A stretch of 64,000 bases of DNA from DATCDE01 sp038252405 (GTDB lineage: Bacteria; Actinomycetota; Actinomycetes; Prado026), in contig JBBSAJ010000003.1 in the NCBI GenBank assembly GCA_038252405.1, forward strand, positions 85,138-149,137. Direction: 5' to 3'. Of this stretch, positions 42,043 to 54,409 are shown in pieces (within the stretch, counting starts at the first letter, position 1; every line of letters begins with the position of its first letter). Below the pieces are notes generated by a model. It was not told the origin of the DNA. It ran no database searches and worked only from the letters and a program-made list of their open reading frames with translations. The position numbers were made by a program, and so were the translations under genes.

Positions 42043-43002
42043 GTGGGAGCCGTCGAGCGGTACGCGGCCGCAGCTGGCGTCGACCCGGCGACCTCGGGGC
42101 TGGTGCTCGACCTGCGCGGCAAGCAGCACGTGGTGCTGGTCGACCGGACCGCCGGCCTGGTCTGGCGGTTCCCCCGGACACCGGCCCGGCTGGCCCTGCT
42201 CGCGGACGACGCGGCCCGGCTGCGGGCGGCGCACCGGCTGGGGCTGCCGGCGCCCGCGGTGCTCGGTGCGGTCCTGGACGCGCCGCTGGGCCGGGCCCAC
42301 CTGCTGCTGGAGTACCTGCCCGGCATCGCCATGGACGACCCGGTGCTCCGCTGCCTGGACGACGCGTCGGCCGCACGGCTGGGTCGCGACCTGGCCGCGC
42401 TGCTGTCCCGGACCCGCTGCCTGCCGGCCGGGGCCTGGCCGCTGCCGGCGCCGGAGTGGGTCGGGCTGTGGGAGGCGCTGGCCGCCGAGCTGTCGGTCAG
42501 CGTGGTGCCGCTGCTGCCGGTGGCCCTGGCCGAGCGCGCCCTCTCGGACCTGGACCAGGCGGCCGGCGCGGCTCGACGGGCCCCGCACGGGCTGATCCAC
42601 GGCGACCTGGGCGGGGTCAACCTCCGGGTGGACCCGGCCACGGGTGCGCTGACCGGCGTGCTCGACTGGGACGGCGCGGTGCCCGGCGACCCGGCCGTGG
42701 ACACCGTCGCGGTGGCCGTGGGCGCCGACCCGCGGGTGGTCGCCTCGATGCTGGCCGCCGGGCCCGAGCTGGCCGGCGACCTGGAGCGGGCCAGGGCCTA
42801 TGTGGCCACCTGGGCGCTGCAGGAGATGGCCTGGGGGCTGCGCCACGACGATCCGGGGCTCACCCAGGACGGGCTGGCCCGGTTCAGCGGCCTGCTGGCC
42901 GGTCAGCCCGGCTCGGCGGTGTCCAGCCCGGCCAGCTGCTCCTCGACCAGGCCCTCCGCCACCAGACCTTCTCCGGCCAGCGCCTCCCGGACCACCCGGT
43001 AG
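42043..43002 (+). CDS. Aminoglycoside phosphotransferase-fold kinase
   Basis: The 319-residue APH/choline-kinase-fold protein has FPRTPARLALLADDAARLRA, then the catalytic loop IHGDLGGVNLR and the metal-binding LDWDGAVPGDPAVD. The substrate is unknown. Environmental APH-fold proteins are often not resistance enzymes. The GTG at 42043 follows AGGATGG, and the GTG at 42025 is an alternative. Its last 34 codons (Ser/Pro/Arg-rich) are exactly antisense to the end of recX, a 100-bp convergent overlap. That suggests the original stop was lost. Confidence 0.8.
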   Translation: MGAVERYAAAAGVDPATSGLVLDLRGKQHVVLVDRTAGLVWRFPRTPARLALLADDAARLRAAHRLGLPAPAVLGAVLDAPLGRAHLLLEYLPGIAMDDPVLRCLDDASAARLGRDLAALLSRTRCLPAGAWPLPAPEWVGLWEALAAELSVSVVPLLPVALAERALSDLDQAAGAARRAPHGLIHGDLGGVNLRVDPATGALTGVLDWDGAVPGDPAVDTVAVAVGADPRVVASMLAAGPELAGDLERARAYVATWALQEMAWGLRHDDPGLTQDGLARFSGLLAGQPGSAVSSPASCSSTRPSATRPSPASASRTTR

Positions 43003-43493
43003 CTGAGCCCGCCCGGGTAGCCCTTGCGGGCCAACAGCGCGGTCAGCCGGCGCACCCGGACGGCCGGCTCCAGGCCCCGGGTCGCGGGCAGCCGGCGGGC
43101 CACCAGCGCCCGGGCGGTGGCCAGCTCACGGTCCGGGTCGAGCTCGTCGAGGGCCTGGTCGACGAGCGGGTCGGGCACCCCCCGGTGCCGCAGCTCGTGG
43201 GCCAGCGCACGGCGGGCCAGCCCCCGGCCGGTGTGCCGGGACTCGACCCAGGCGGACGCGTACGCGGCGTCGTCGACCAGGCCGACCTCACTGAACCGTT
43301 CGAGTACCCGCCGGGCCGACTCCTCCGGCACGTTGCGCCGGGCCATCACCTGCTCGAGCTGAGCCCGGGTCCGCGGGCCGAAGCCCAGCTGCTGCAAGGC
43401 GATGGTGCGGGCCACGTCGTCGGGGTCCGCGTCCGGCCCCGCGTCGCGGTCGCCGCCCGGCTCCGGCGGCGCGGGCCGGCCCCGGTGTGCCAT
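42903..43493 (-). CDS. recX: Regulatory protein RecX
   Basis: The 196-residue protein has three-helix RecX modules: ARTIALQQLGFGPRTRAQLE, VPEESARRVLERFSEVGLVD, then YASAWVESRHTGRGLARRAL and ALLARKGYPGGLSYRVV. RecX binds RecA filaments and inhibits or tunes recombinase activity. The ATG at 43493 lies 7 bp after the recA stop, so the two are co-transcribed. The 3' end overlaps the convergent APH-like gene. Confidence 0.93.
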   Translation of the reverse strand: MAHRGRPAPPEPGGDRDAGPDADPDDVARTIALQQLGFGPRTRAQLEQVMARRNVPEESARRVLERFSEVGLVDDAAYASAWVESRHTGRGLARRALAHELRHRGVPDPLVDQALDELDPDRELATARALVARRLPATRGLEPAVRVRRLTALLARKGYPGGLSYRVVREALAGEGLVAEGLVEEQLAGLDTAEPG

Positions 43494-43500
43494 GCGCGGC

Positions 43501-44544
43501 TCAGATCGTGACCGGGACAGCAGCGGTGAGGTCGACCTCGGCGTCCAGGGTGGCGCCGATGCCGAGCTTCTCCTTGATCTTCTTCTCGATCTCGTCGGCA
43601 AGGTCGGGGTTGTCCCGCAGGAAGGTGCGAGCGTTCTCCTTGCCCTGGCCCAGCTGGTCGCCGTCGTAGGTGTACCAGGCCCCGCTCTTGCGGACGATCC
43701 CGTGGTCGACGCCCATGTCGATCAGGCCGCCCTCGCGGGAGATCCCCTGGCCGTAGATGATGTCGAACTCGGCCTGCTTGAACGGCGGGGCAACCTTGTT
43801 CTTCACCACCTTGACGCGGGTGCGGTTGCCGACCGCGTCGGTGCCGTCCTTGAGCGTCTCGATCCGGCGGACGTCGAGCCGCACGCTCGCGTAGAACTTC
43901 AGCGCCTTGCCACCGGTGGTGGTCTCCGGTGAGCCGAACATCACGCCGATCTTCTCGCGCAGCTGGTTGATGAAGATCGCCGTGGTGTTGGTGTTGCTCA
44001 GCGCCCCGGTCATCTTGCGCAGCGCCTGCGACATCAGCCGGGCCTGCAGGCCCACGTGGTTGTCGCCCATCTCGCCTTCGATCTCGGCCCGCGGCACCAG
44101 CGCGGCCACCGAGTCGATGACCACGATGTCCAGGGCACCCGAGCGGACCAGCATGTCGGCGATCTCCAGCGCCTGCTCGCCGGTGTCCGGCTGGGAGACC
44201 AGCAGCGCGTCGGTGTCGACGCCGAGCTTGCCGGCGTAGTCGGGGTCGAGGGCGTGCTCGGCGTCGATGAACGCGGCGATCCCGCCGGCCCGCTGCGCGC
44301 TGGCCACCGCGTGCAGCGCGACCGTGGTCTTGCCGGAGGACTCCGGGCCGTAGATCTCCACCACCCGGCCGCGGGGCAGTCCGCCGATGCCGAGGGCGAC
44401 GTCGAGCGCGATCGACCCGGTCGGGATGACCTCGATCGGCACCCGCACCTCGTCGCCGAGCCGCATGACGGAGCCCTTGCCGAAGGACTTCTCGATCTGT
44501 GCGAGGGCGGTGTCGAGCGCCTTCTCGCGGTCTGCTGCTGCCAT
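43501..44544 (-). CDS. recA: Recombinase RecA
   Basis: The 347-residue protein has Walker A GPESSGKT at 66-73, Walker B VVIDSVAALVP, the L2-region signature ALRKMTGALSNTNTTAIFIN and the usual C-terminal domain (GAWYTYDGDQLGQGKENART). It catalyses strand exchange and activates LexA self-cleavage. Start ATG at 44544. No intein interrupts it. A perfect LexA box lies about 150 bp upstream, within the end of the preceding exporter gene. recX follows directly. Confidence 0.98.
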   Translation of the reverse strand: MAAADREKALDTALAQIEKSFGKGSVMRLGDEVRVPIEVIPTGSIALDVALGIGGLPRGRVVEIYGPESSGKTTVALHAVASAQRAGGIAAFIDAEHALDPDYAGKLGVDTDALLVSQPDTGEQALEIADMLVRSGALDIVVIDSVAALVPRAEIEGEMGDNHVGLQARLMSQALRKMTGALSNTNTTAIFINQLREKIGVMFGSPETTTGGKALKFYASVRLDVRRIETLKDGTDAVGNRTRVKVVKNKVAPPFKQAEFDIIYGQGISREGGLIDMGVDHGIVRKSGAWYTYDGDQLGQGKENARTFLRDNPDLADEIEKKIKEKLGIGATLDAEVDLTAAVPVTI

Positions 44545-44689
44545 GCTGGCTGCCTCCGGGGGTCGGGCCGGTGTCGTGCGCCGGTTCGGTGCGGACGGGC
44601 GGGGCTTGCCCTGCAACGACGCTACGACCCGCCACCGACAACCAGCGAGAGCCGACACCGAGGCTGTGGACGAAGCGACACCGGGAAGA

Positions 44690-45991
44690 CTAGGTCGAAC
44701 GAGTGTTCGAATCCAACCGACACGCCGGGTGGGCCGCACCGATCACCAACAGCCCGACCAGCCCGGCTGCCCCCACGGTGAGCCAGCCGTACGACGCCAG
44801 CGCCACGACCACCCCGGCGAGCGCCCCACCCACCGCGCCGGCCGCGTTCATGGCCAGGTCGGCGGCGCCCTGCACCGAGGTCCGGGTGGCCGCCGGGACC
44901 GACTCGGTGAGCAGCGTAGAGCCGGCGACCAGCCCGCAGGACCAACCCAGCCCGAGCAGGAACAGCCCCACCCCCAGCCGGGCCGAGTCGTGCGCGGGGG
45001 CCGTCCCGGCCACCGCCGCGGACGCGAGCAGCAGCACCGCACCCAGGTAGATCATCGGGACCCGGCCGAACCGGTCGACGGCCCAGCCCACCACCGGGGA
45101 GAGTGCGTACATGCCGGCGATGTGCACGCTGATCACCAGGCCGATGACGGTGAGCGAGACGTCGACGTGCCGCATGTGGATCGGGGTCATCACCATGACG
45201 CCGACCATGGCCGTGTGCGCGACCACGATGGCGCCGAGCCCCAGCAGCGCCCGTGGCGACCGGCCCACGACGCGGTACGCCGCCCGCACCGACAGGGCCG
45301 GGGTGGCGACGCCGCCGTCCGCGACGAACCGGCGACGGGCCAGCAGCAGCGGGTCGGGGCGCAGCAGGGTGGCCACCAGCAGCGCACCCAGCGCGAACGC
45401 CACCAGCGAGAACAGGTACGGCCCGGCCAGCATCGGCAGGCCCAGCTCCAGCGCCACCCGCCCGGCCGGCTCGGCCAGGTTCGGCCCGGCGACCGCGCCG
45501 ATCGTGGTCGCCCACACCACCAGGGACAGGGCGCGGGCCCGGTGCCGCGGCTCGGCCAGGTCGGTCGCCGCGTAGCGGGCCTGCAGCCCGGTCGCTGACG
45601 CAGTCCCGAACAAGAACGTGCCCACGAGCAGCAGCGGCAGCCACCGGGCCACCGACGCGACGAGCACGACGGCTGCCCCCAGCGCTCCCACCATCAGCCC
45701 GGCCGCCAGCCCGGACCGGCGGCCGCGCCGGTTCATCAGCCGGGACAGCGGGACGGCGGCCACCGCCGCGCCCAGGGTGCTCGCGGTCTGCGCCAGGCCG
45801 GCCGCGGAGTCGGAGTTGGCCAGGCTCGCGGCGATCAGCCCGCCGACGGCCACGCCGGCCCCGACGCCCAGCCCGCCGAGCACCTGCCCACCGGACAGCA
45901 CGGCCACCGTGCGCCGCTGGACGGCGGCGACGAAACCGGCGCCGTCGGGAGGGGCTGCGGCCAGGGCTTCGGGCCGCGCGTCGGACGTCAC
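44690..45991 (-). CDS. MFS transporter
   Basis: The 433-residue protein has 12 predicted membrane segments and MFS features: SRLMNRRGRRSGLAAG in the loop after TM2, GWAVDRFGRVPMIYLG after TM8. It is probably a small-molecule exporter, but the substrate is unknown. The GTG at 45991 is the first start in frame. Its last codons contain the recA LexA box, so the end of this gene and the recA control region share sequence. Confidence 0.85.
   Translation of the reverse strand: MTSDARPEALAAAPPDGAGFVAAVQRRTVAVLSGGQVLGGLGVGAGVAVGGLIAASLANSDSAAGLAQTASTLGAAVAAVPLSRLMNRRGRRSGLAAGLMVGALGAAVVLVASVARWLPLLLVGTFLFGTASATGLQARYAATDLAEPRHRARALSLVVWATTIGAVAGPNLAEPAGRVALELGLPMLAGPYLFSLVAFALGALLVATLLRPDPLLLARRRFVADGGVATPALSVRAAYRVVGRSPRALLGLGAIVVAHTAMVGVMVMTPIHMRHVDVSLTVIGLVISVHIAGMYALSPVVGWAVDRFGRVPMIYLGAVLLLASAAVAGTAPAHDSARLGVGLFLLGLGWSCGLVAGSTLLTESVPAATRTSVQGAADLAMNAAGAVGGALAGVVVALASYGWLTVGAAGLVGLLVIGAAHPACRLDSNTRST
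44696..44709. promoter_or_regulatory. LexA (SOS) box for recA
   Basis: CGAACGAGTGTTCG is a perfect CGAAC-N4-GTTCG palindrome about 150 bp upstream of the recA start. It falls inside the last codons of the MFS gene, so the MFS C-terminus is constrained by the operator. Confidence 0.88.
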
Positions 45992-46034
45992 CGAGGCAGG
46001 GTAAGCGGTCGGCCCCAGCGGTCAGCGGGCGCGG

Positions 46035-46229
46035 TCAGCGGGCGGCCGGCGGCAGCTGCAGGTGCGCCCAGACGGCGCGCCAGACCAGCAGGGTGTCCTC
46101 GCCCTGGGCCAGCGCCTGGTCAACGGTGCGCCCGCCGAGCTCGGCGAGCACCGTGTCTCGCGCCCACGAGGCCGCGTAGCCGGGACCGAGGTGGTCCTCC
46201 ATCCGCCGCCAGAAGTCGGAGAGCCGCAC
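46035..46229 (-). CDS. DUF3046 protein
   Basis: The 64-residue protein (MRLSDFWRRMEDHLGPGYA, then RDTVLAELGGRTVDQAL) matches the small actinobacterial DUF3046 family often found just upstream of recA. The function is unknown. The GTG at 46229 gives the family start. The longer open frame to 46424 is antisense and repeat-like and was not used. Confidence 0.85.
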   Translation of the reverse strand: MRLSDFWRRMEDHLGPGYAASWARDTVLAELGGRTVDQALAQGEDTLLVWRAVWAHLQLPPAAR

Positions 46230-46261
46230 GGCCGCGACGGTAGTCGACCCGGTTGTCGGGG

Positions 46262-47038
46262 TCAGCCCTCGGGCCGGCCGGTCGCCACCGCGGGCGGCAG
46301 GCCCGGCAGGATGCTCCCGGCCGGCACCTCCGCCGCCGGAGCCGTCGGACGCCGCCGCATCGTCACGACCAGCAGCCCGCCCATCAGCGCGAGACCGGCC
46401 ACCAGTCCGCCGACGGCCAGCCACCTCCCTGCCGACGACGCCGGCGTGGCGCTCGCCACGGCCCGCAGGGCGATCTTCTCCCCGGCCTTCGGCGTCCAGG
46501 TGACCGTGCGGCCGTCCACCACGCCGTTCGCGCTCAGCACGTCACCGGGGAAGGTCAGCCGCACCCGCAGCTGCGGGCTGGCGCCGAGGGCGGTCAGGTC
46601 GATCGGCGCAGCCGAGGCACCGCTGCCCCCGGAACTGGCCGCCGAGGTCCCTCCGGCGGTGGACATGTCCAGCGTGCCGCTGACCCAGAACGTGTCGCCG
46701 TCCCGGGTGATCGACAGGTCGTTGCCGTTGGAGCCGGACTGGAACTGGGTGATCGGCACCCCGCTGAAGTTCATCTGGGTGCCCACGTAGGTGCCGTCGT
46801 CGTACGGCTTTTGGCTGACGCGGCCCTGCGCGGGCTGGGTCGTCGTGCCCTGGTTCAACAAGTCGCTGAGGTTCCCCCCGGCCATCCCCTGGAGCTTCTT
46901 GTCGACGGCGAGGACGACCGCGCCGTCGACCGTGTTGTCCGCCTGGACCGCCAGGTTCATGTCGAGCTTCACGCATCCCGACAGGACCAGCGCCAGCCCG
47001 GCCACGACCGCAATCCGCAGAATCCGCATCTTCCGCAT
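46262..47038 (-). CDS. LppM-like lipoprotein with C-terminal membrane segment
   Basis: The 258-residue protein has a lipoprotein signal (RILRIAVVAGLALVLSGC, lipobox LSGC at about 22), a beta-rich extracytoplasmic domain (VKLDMNLAVQADNTVDGAVV, GTQMNFSGVPITQFQ) and a transmembrane helix near the C-terminus (WLAVGGLVAGLALMGGLLVV) followed by basic residues. This matches the LppM domain family of actinobacteria, whose mycobacterial member affects phagosome interaction. The role here is unknown. The ATG at 47038 was chosen, and 47029 is possible. Confidence 0.8.
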   Translation of the reverse strand: MRKMRILRIAVVAGLALVLSGCVKLDMNLAVQADNTVDGAVVLAVDKKLQGMAGGNLSDLLNQGTTTQPAQGRVSQKPYDDGTYVGTQMNFSGVPITQFQSGSNGNDLSITRDGDTFWVSGTLDMSTAGGTSAASSGGSGASAAPIDLTALGASPQLRVRLTFPGDVLSANGVVDGRTVTWTPKAGEKIALRAVASATPASSAGRWLAVGGLVAGLALMGGLLVVTMRRRPTAPAAEVPAGSILPGLPPAVATGRPEG

Positions 47039-47106
47039 GGTCAGGACATCGGCAGCCGGGGGCCGAGGCTCAAGCACTCCCGGCGGCGGGGGCAGGATGG
47101 AGGGCC

Positions 47107-51651
<4,545 letters not shown>

Positions 51652-52125
51652 TCAGAGCCCTGCGGCGAGCAGGGTGGCCTGCGCGCGCACGGTCTGTTCG
51701 TCCCCCGGTCGGCTCAGCTGGGTGACCAGCCAGCGCAGCAACAGGTCGACGCCAGGAGCGTCGCCGGGCCGCCCGGCCGCGACCAGGGCTCGCCGGACGG
51801 CGTCGGACGCCGCCGGCCAGCCCGCGAGCACCCCCGAGCCGGTGAGGGCGGCCCGGCCGGGGTGCGCGCCCACCGCCAGCGCGGTCATGGCCAGCGCGTC
51901 GCCGAGATCCACGGCTGCGCCGGCGACCAGGGCGGCGGCGAGCGCGTCCCCCTCGCGCCGCGACAGCGCGGACCACACGTCGTCCTTGGTGCGAAAGTGG
52001 TTGTAGAGCGTGGCCTTGGCCACGCCGGCGTCGCGGGCGATCTGCTTCATGGTGGTGCCGGCGGTGCCGTGCTCGGCCACCGAGCGCAACGCGCCGTCCA
52101 AGATCGCCTGCCGGGTGTGCGCCAT
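51652..52125 (-). CDS. TetR-family transcriptional regulator
   Basis: The 157-residue regulator has an N-terminal HTH (HTRQAILDGALRSVAEHG, then MKQIARDAGVAKATLYNHF). The short C-terminal ligand domain is of unknown specificity. The ATG at 52125 fits the family start, and in-frame GTG codons up to 52152 are possible. It follows the ClgR-like gene on the same strand and abuts the lhr stop. The target genes are unknown. Confidence 0.85.
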   Translation of the reverse strand: MAHTRQAILDGALRSVAEHGTAGTTMKQIARDAGVAKATLYNHFRTKDDVWSALSRREGDALAAALVAGAAVDLGDALAMTALAVGAHPGRAALTGSGVLAGWPAASDAVRRALVAAGRPGDAPGVDLLLRWLVTQLSRPGDEQTVRAQATLLAAGL

Positions 52126-52163
52126 GGTGGCGGTCACCGACAGCGCGGTCACCTGGGTGCGGG

Positions 52164-52481
52164 TCAGGCCGCCGAAGCGACGACCGTGGACCTCTGCGGT
52201 CCGTCGACCGGAGCGGCGGCCACCTCGGCCGCCACCGACTCGGACAGCTCGGCCAGCGCGAACTCGTCGCTCACCGACCGCAGCACCACCGACATCGGGA
52301 CGTCGAGCGCCGAGCAGATGGAGGCGAGCAGCTCGCTGCTGGCCTCCTTCTGGCCCCGCTCGACCTCGGAGAGGTAGCCGAGGGAGACCCGCGCGGCCGC
52401 GGACACCTCGCGCAGCGTACGGCCCTGGCGCAGCCGCTGGCTGCGCAGCTCGTCACCGAGCACTCGACGCAACAGCACCAT
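52164..52481 (-). CDS. clgR: XRE-family regulator, ClgR-like
   Basis: The 105-residue protein has an HTH_3 domain (QRLRQGRTLREVSAAARVS, LGYLSEVERGQKEAS) and an extended C-terminal helix (VVLRSVSDEFALAELSESVA). Position just downstream of pgsA-cinA, on the same strand, matches ClgR, the actinobacterial activator of clp protease and stress genes. ATG at 52481. Its own C-terminal residues (VVASAA) resemble the ClgR degradation tail, consistent with turnover by ClpP. Confidence 0.85.
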   Translation of the reverse strand: MVLLRRVLGDELRSQRLRQGRTLREVSAAARVSLGYLSEVERGQKEASSELLASICSALDVPMSVVLRSVSDEFALAELSESVAAEVAAAPVDGPQRSTVVASAA

Positions 52482-52643
52482 GCGGCGATCCCTCCCTCCC
52501 GAGCTCGTTCCCGGCCTGATTGAATCCACGGTACCCCCAGGTGCCGACAGCGGCCCGACACGTGACCACACCGTCACCCGAGCGGCCCTGTAACAATGTA
52601 ATCATCACGATAGCCACGCGGCGGCCACTGTGCCCAACCGAGC

Positions 52644-53765
52644 TCACGCGTCCGAGGCGAGCACCCGGCGCAGCAGGTCGAGCGTGTGCGCCACGGTCTG
52701 GGCCCGGATCTGCGGCCGGTCCCCACCCAGGGACAGCGACCAGACCTCGCTGCGCTCCCCGGGTCCGACGACGGCGACGTGCACCGTCCCCGGCGGGACG
52801 CCGTCCTGCGGGTCCGGCCCGGCCACCCCGGTGGTCGCCGCCCCGACGCCGGCCCCGAACGCGGTCCGGACGCCCCGGGCCATCTGGCGGGCCACCTCGG
52901 CGTCCACCGGCCCGACCCGGGCCAGCAGGTCGGCATCCACCCCGAGCAGGGTGTGCTTGGCCGGCGTCGCGTAGGCCACCACCCCGCCGCGGAACACCGT
53001 CGACGCACCGGGGACGTCGACCAGCGTCGCGGCCAGCAGGCCGCCGGTGAGCGACTCGGCCACGGCCAGGTCGGTCGAGCCCGCGGCCAGCAGCCCGAGC
53101 ACCCGCGCGGCCGGCGACTCGTCGTCCGCGGCCGCCACGACGTCCCCGAGCAGCGCAGCCCCCCGCTGCCACGCCGCGCCCACGGTCGCCGGGTCGGTTC
53201 CGGTCAGCCGCACCCGGATCTCCGCGGTGCCGGCCAGGTAGGCCAGCCGGACCACGTCCGGCAGGTCGGCCTCGAGAACCGCCAGCCGCGCCGCCACCGC
53301 CGGCTCCCCGAGAGTGGCGACCCGCAGCTGACGGGTGACCAGCGCCGGCGGCCCGCCCGCGCGGTCCCGCAGCCAGGGCACGACGTGGTCGGTGACCATC
53401 CGGCGCAGCTCGCCAGGGACCCCGGGGACGGCGAACAGCGGCTGGCCACTCACGTCCAGCCGCACGCCGGGCGCGGTGCCCACCGGGTTGGGCAGCTCGG
53501 TCCACTGCGGCGCGAGGTGCTGCAGGGCCAGCAGGGTCCGGTCGTCGGACGTCGGTCCGAGTCCGCCGCTGACCACGACGGCGTCCGCGGTCGCCAGCGC
53601 CGTCCGGACCGCCGCCACGATCGGATCCACGTCGTCGCCCACCTCGACCCCGAGGACCACGGGCAGCCCGGCTGCGGCGAACGTCTCGCCCAGCCAGGCC
53701 AGGTTGGTGTTGACGACGTCCCCGAGCAGCAGCTCATCGCCCACGGCGACCACGGCCACCCGCAC
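52644..53765 (-). CDS. cinA: CinA family protein / nicotinamide-nucleotide amidase
   Basis: The 373-residue protein has the N-terminal COG1058 (MoCF-like) domain (VAVVAVGDELLLGDVVNT, VVSGGLGPTSDDRT) and the C-terminal CinA deamidase domain (AVAESLTGGLLAATLVDV, GVAGPDPQDGVPPGT). It probably recycles NMN to NaMN. It is shorter than the usual 410-430 residues because the stretch after GPTSDD, normally followed by about 40 residues, runs almost directly to PNPVGTAPG. The GTG at 53765 starts it, 8 bp after the pgsA stop. Confidence 0.9.
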   Translation of the reverse strand: MRVAVVAVGDELLLGDVVNTNLAWLGETFAAAGLPVVLGVEVGDDVDPIVAAVRTALATADAVVVSGGLGPTSDDRTLLALQHLAPQWTELPNPVGTAPGVRLDVSGQPLFAVPGVPGELRRMVTDHVVPWLRDRAGGPPALVTRQLRVATLGEPAVAARLAVLEADLPDVVRLAYLAGTAEIRVRLTGTDPATVGAAWQRGAALLGDVVAAADDESPAARVLGLLAAGSTDLAVAESLTGGLLAATLVDVPGASTVFRGGVVAYATPAKHTLLGVDADLLARVGPVDAEVARQMARGVRTAFGAGVGAATTGVAGPDPQDGVPPGTVHVAVVGPGERSEVWSLSLGGDRPQIRAQTVAHTLDLLRRVLASDA

Positions 53766-53773
53766 CGCGGCCC

Positions 53774-54409
53774 TCAGCCCTCGACGCCCGCGGTGCCGGC
53801 CGCCTGCGCGCGCGCCAGGCGTGCCGCGTGCCGCAGCCGCTGCGCCTTGACCACGTAGTCGACGCCGGTGACCACGGTGACGACGAGCGCCGCCCCCATG
53901 ATCCAGGCCGCCAGCGTGGCCGCCCAGCCGGACAGCGGCGCCACGTAGAGCCCGATGGCCAGCCCCTGCAGCAGTGTCTTCAGCTTGCCGCCCCGGCTGG
54001 CCGGGATCACGCCGTCCCGGATCACCCAGAACCGGAGCAGGGTCACCCCGACCTCGCGGACCAGGATGACGACGGTCACCCACCAGGGCAGCTGGCCAAG
54101 CACCGACAGCCCCACCAGCGCGGTGCCCATGAGCGCCTTGTCCGCGATCGGGTCGGCGATCTTGCCGAAGCTGGTCACCAGGCCGCGGGAGCGGGCCAGC
54201 TCGCCGTCCGCCAGGTCGGTCAGCGCGGCGACGACGAACACCACGAACGCCGCCCAGCGCCAGGCCGGGTCCAGGCCGTCGCCATGGAAGAGCAGCACCG
54301 CGAACACCGGGACGAGAAGCAGCCGCAGCACGGTCAGCGCGTTCGCGATGTTGAGCGTGCGGACAGTCTGGACCGGGTCGCCCAGGTGGTCGGGGGGCGC
54401 CGGTTTCAC
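53774..54409 (-). CDS. pgsA: CDP-diacylglycerol-glycerol-3-phosphate phosphatidyltransferase
   Basis: The 211-residue membrane enzyme makes phosphatidylglycerol phosphate. The CDP-alcohol phosphotransferase motif D-x2-DG-x2-AR-x8-G-x3-D-x3-D is complete (DLADGELARSRG, then GKIADPIADK). There are about five to six hydrophobic segments, including NALTVLRLLLVPVFAVLLF. The ATG at 54409 overlaps the rimO stop (ATGA). The rimO-pgsA-cinA order is standard in actinobacteria. Confidence 0.93.
   Translation of the reverse strand: MKPAPPDHLGDPVQTVRTLNIANALTVLRLLLVPVFAVLLFHGDGLDPAWRWAAFVVFVVAALTDLADGELARSRGLVTSFGKIADPIADKALMGTALVGLSVLGQLPWWVTVVILVREVGVTLLRFWVIRDGVIPASRGGKLKTLLQGLAIGLYVAPLSGWAATLAAWIMGAALVVTVVTGVDYVVKAQRLRHAARLARAQAAGTAGVEG

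Noticed and set aside
42043..43002. An aminoglycoside resistance gene.
   Set aside because: Only the general APH fold is visible. Chromosomal actinomycete APH-like proteins usually have other or unknown substrates.
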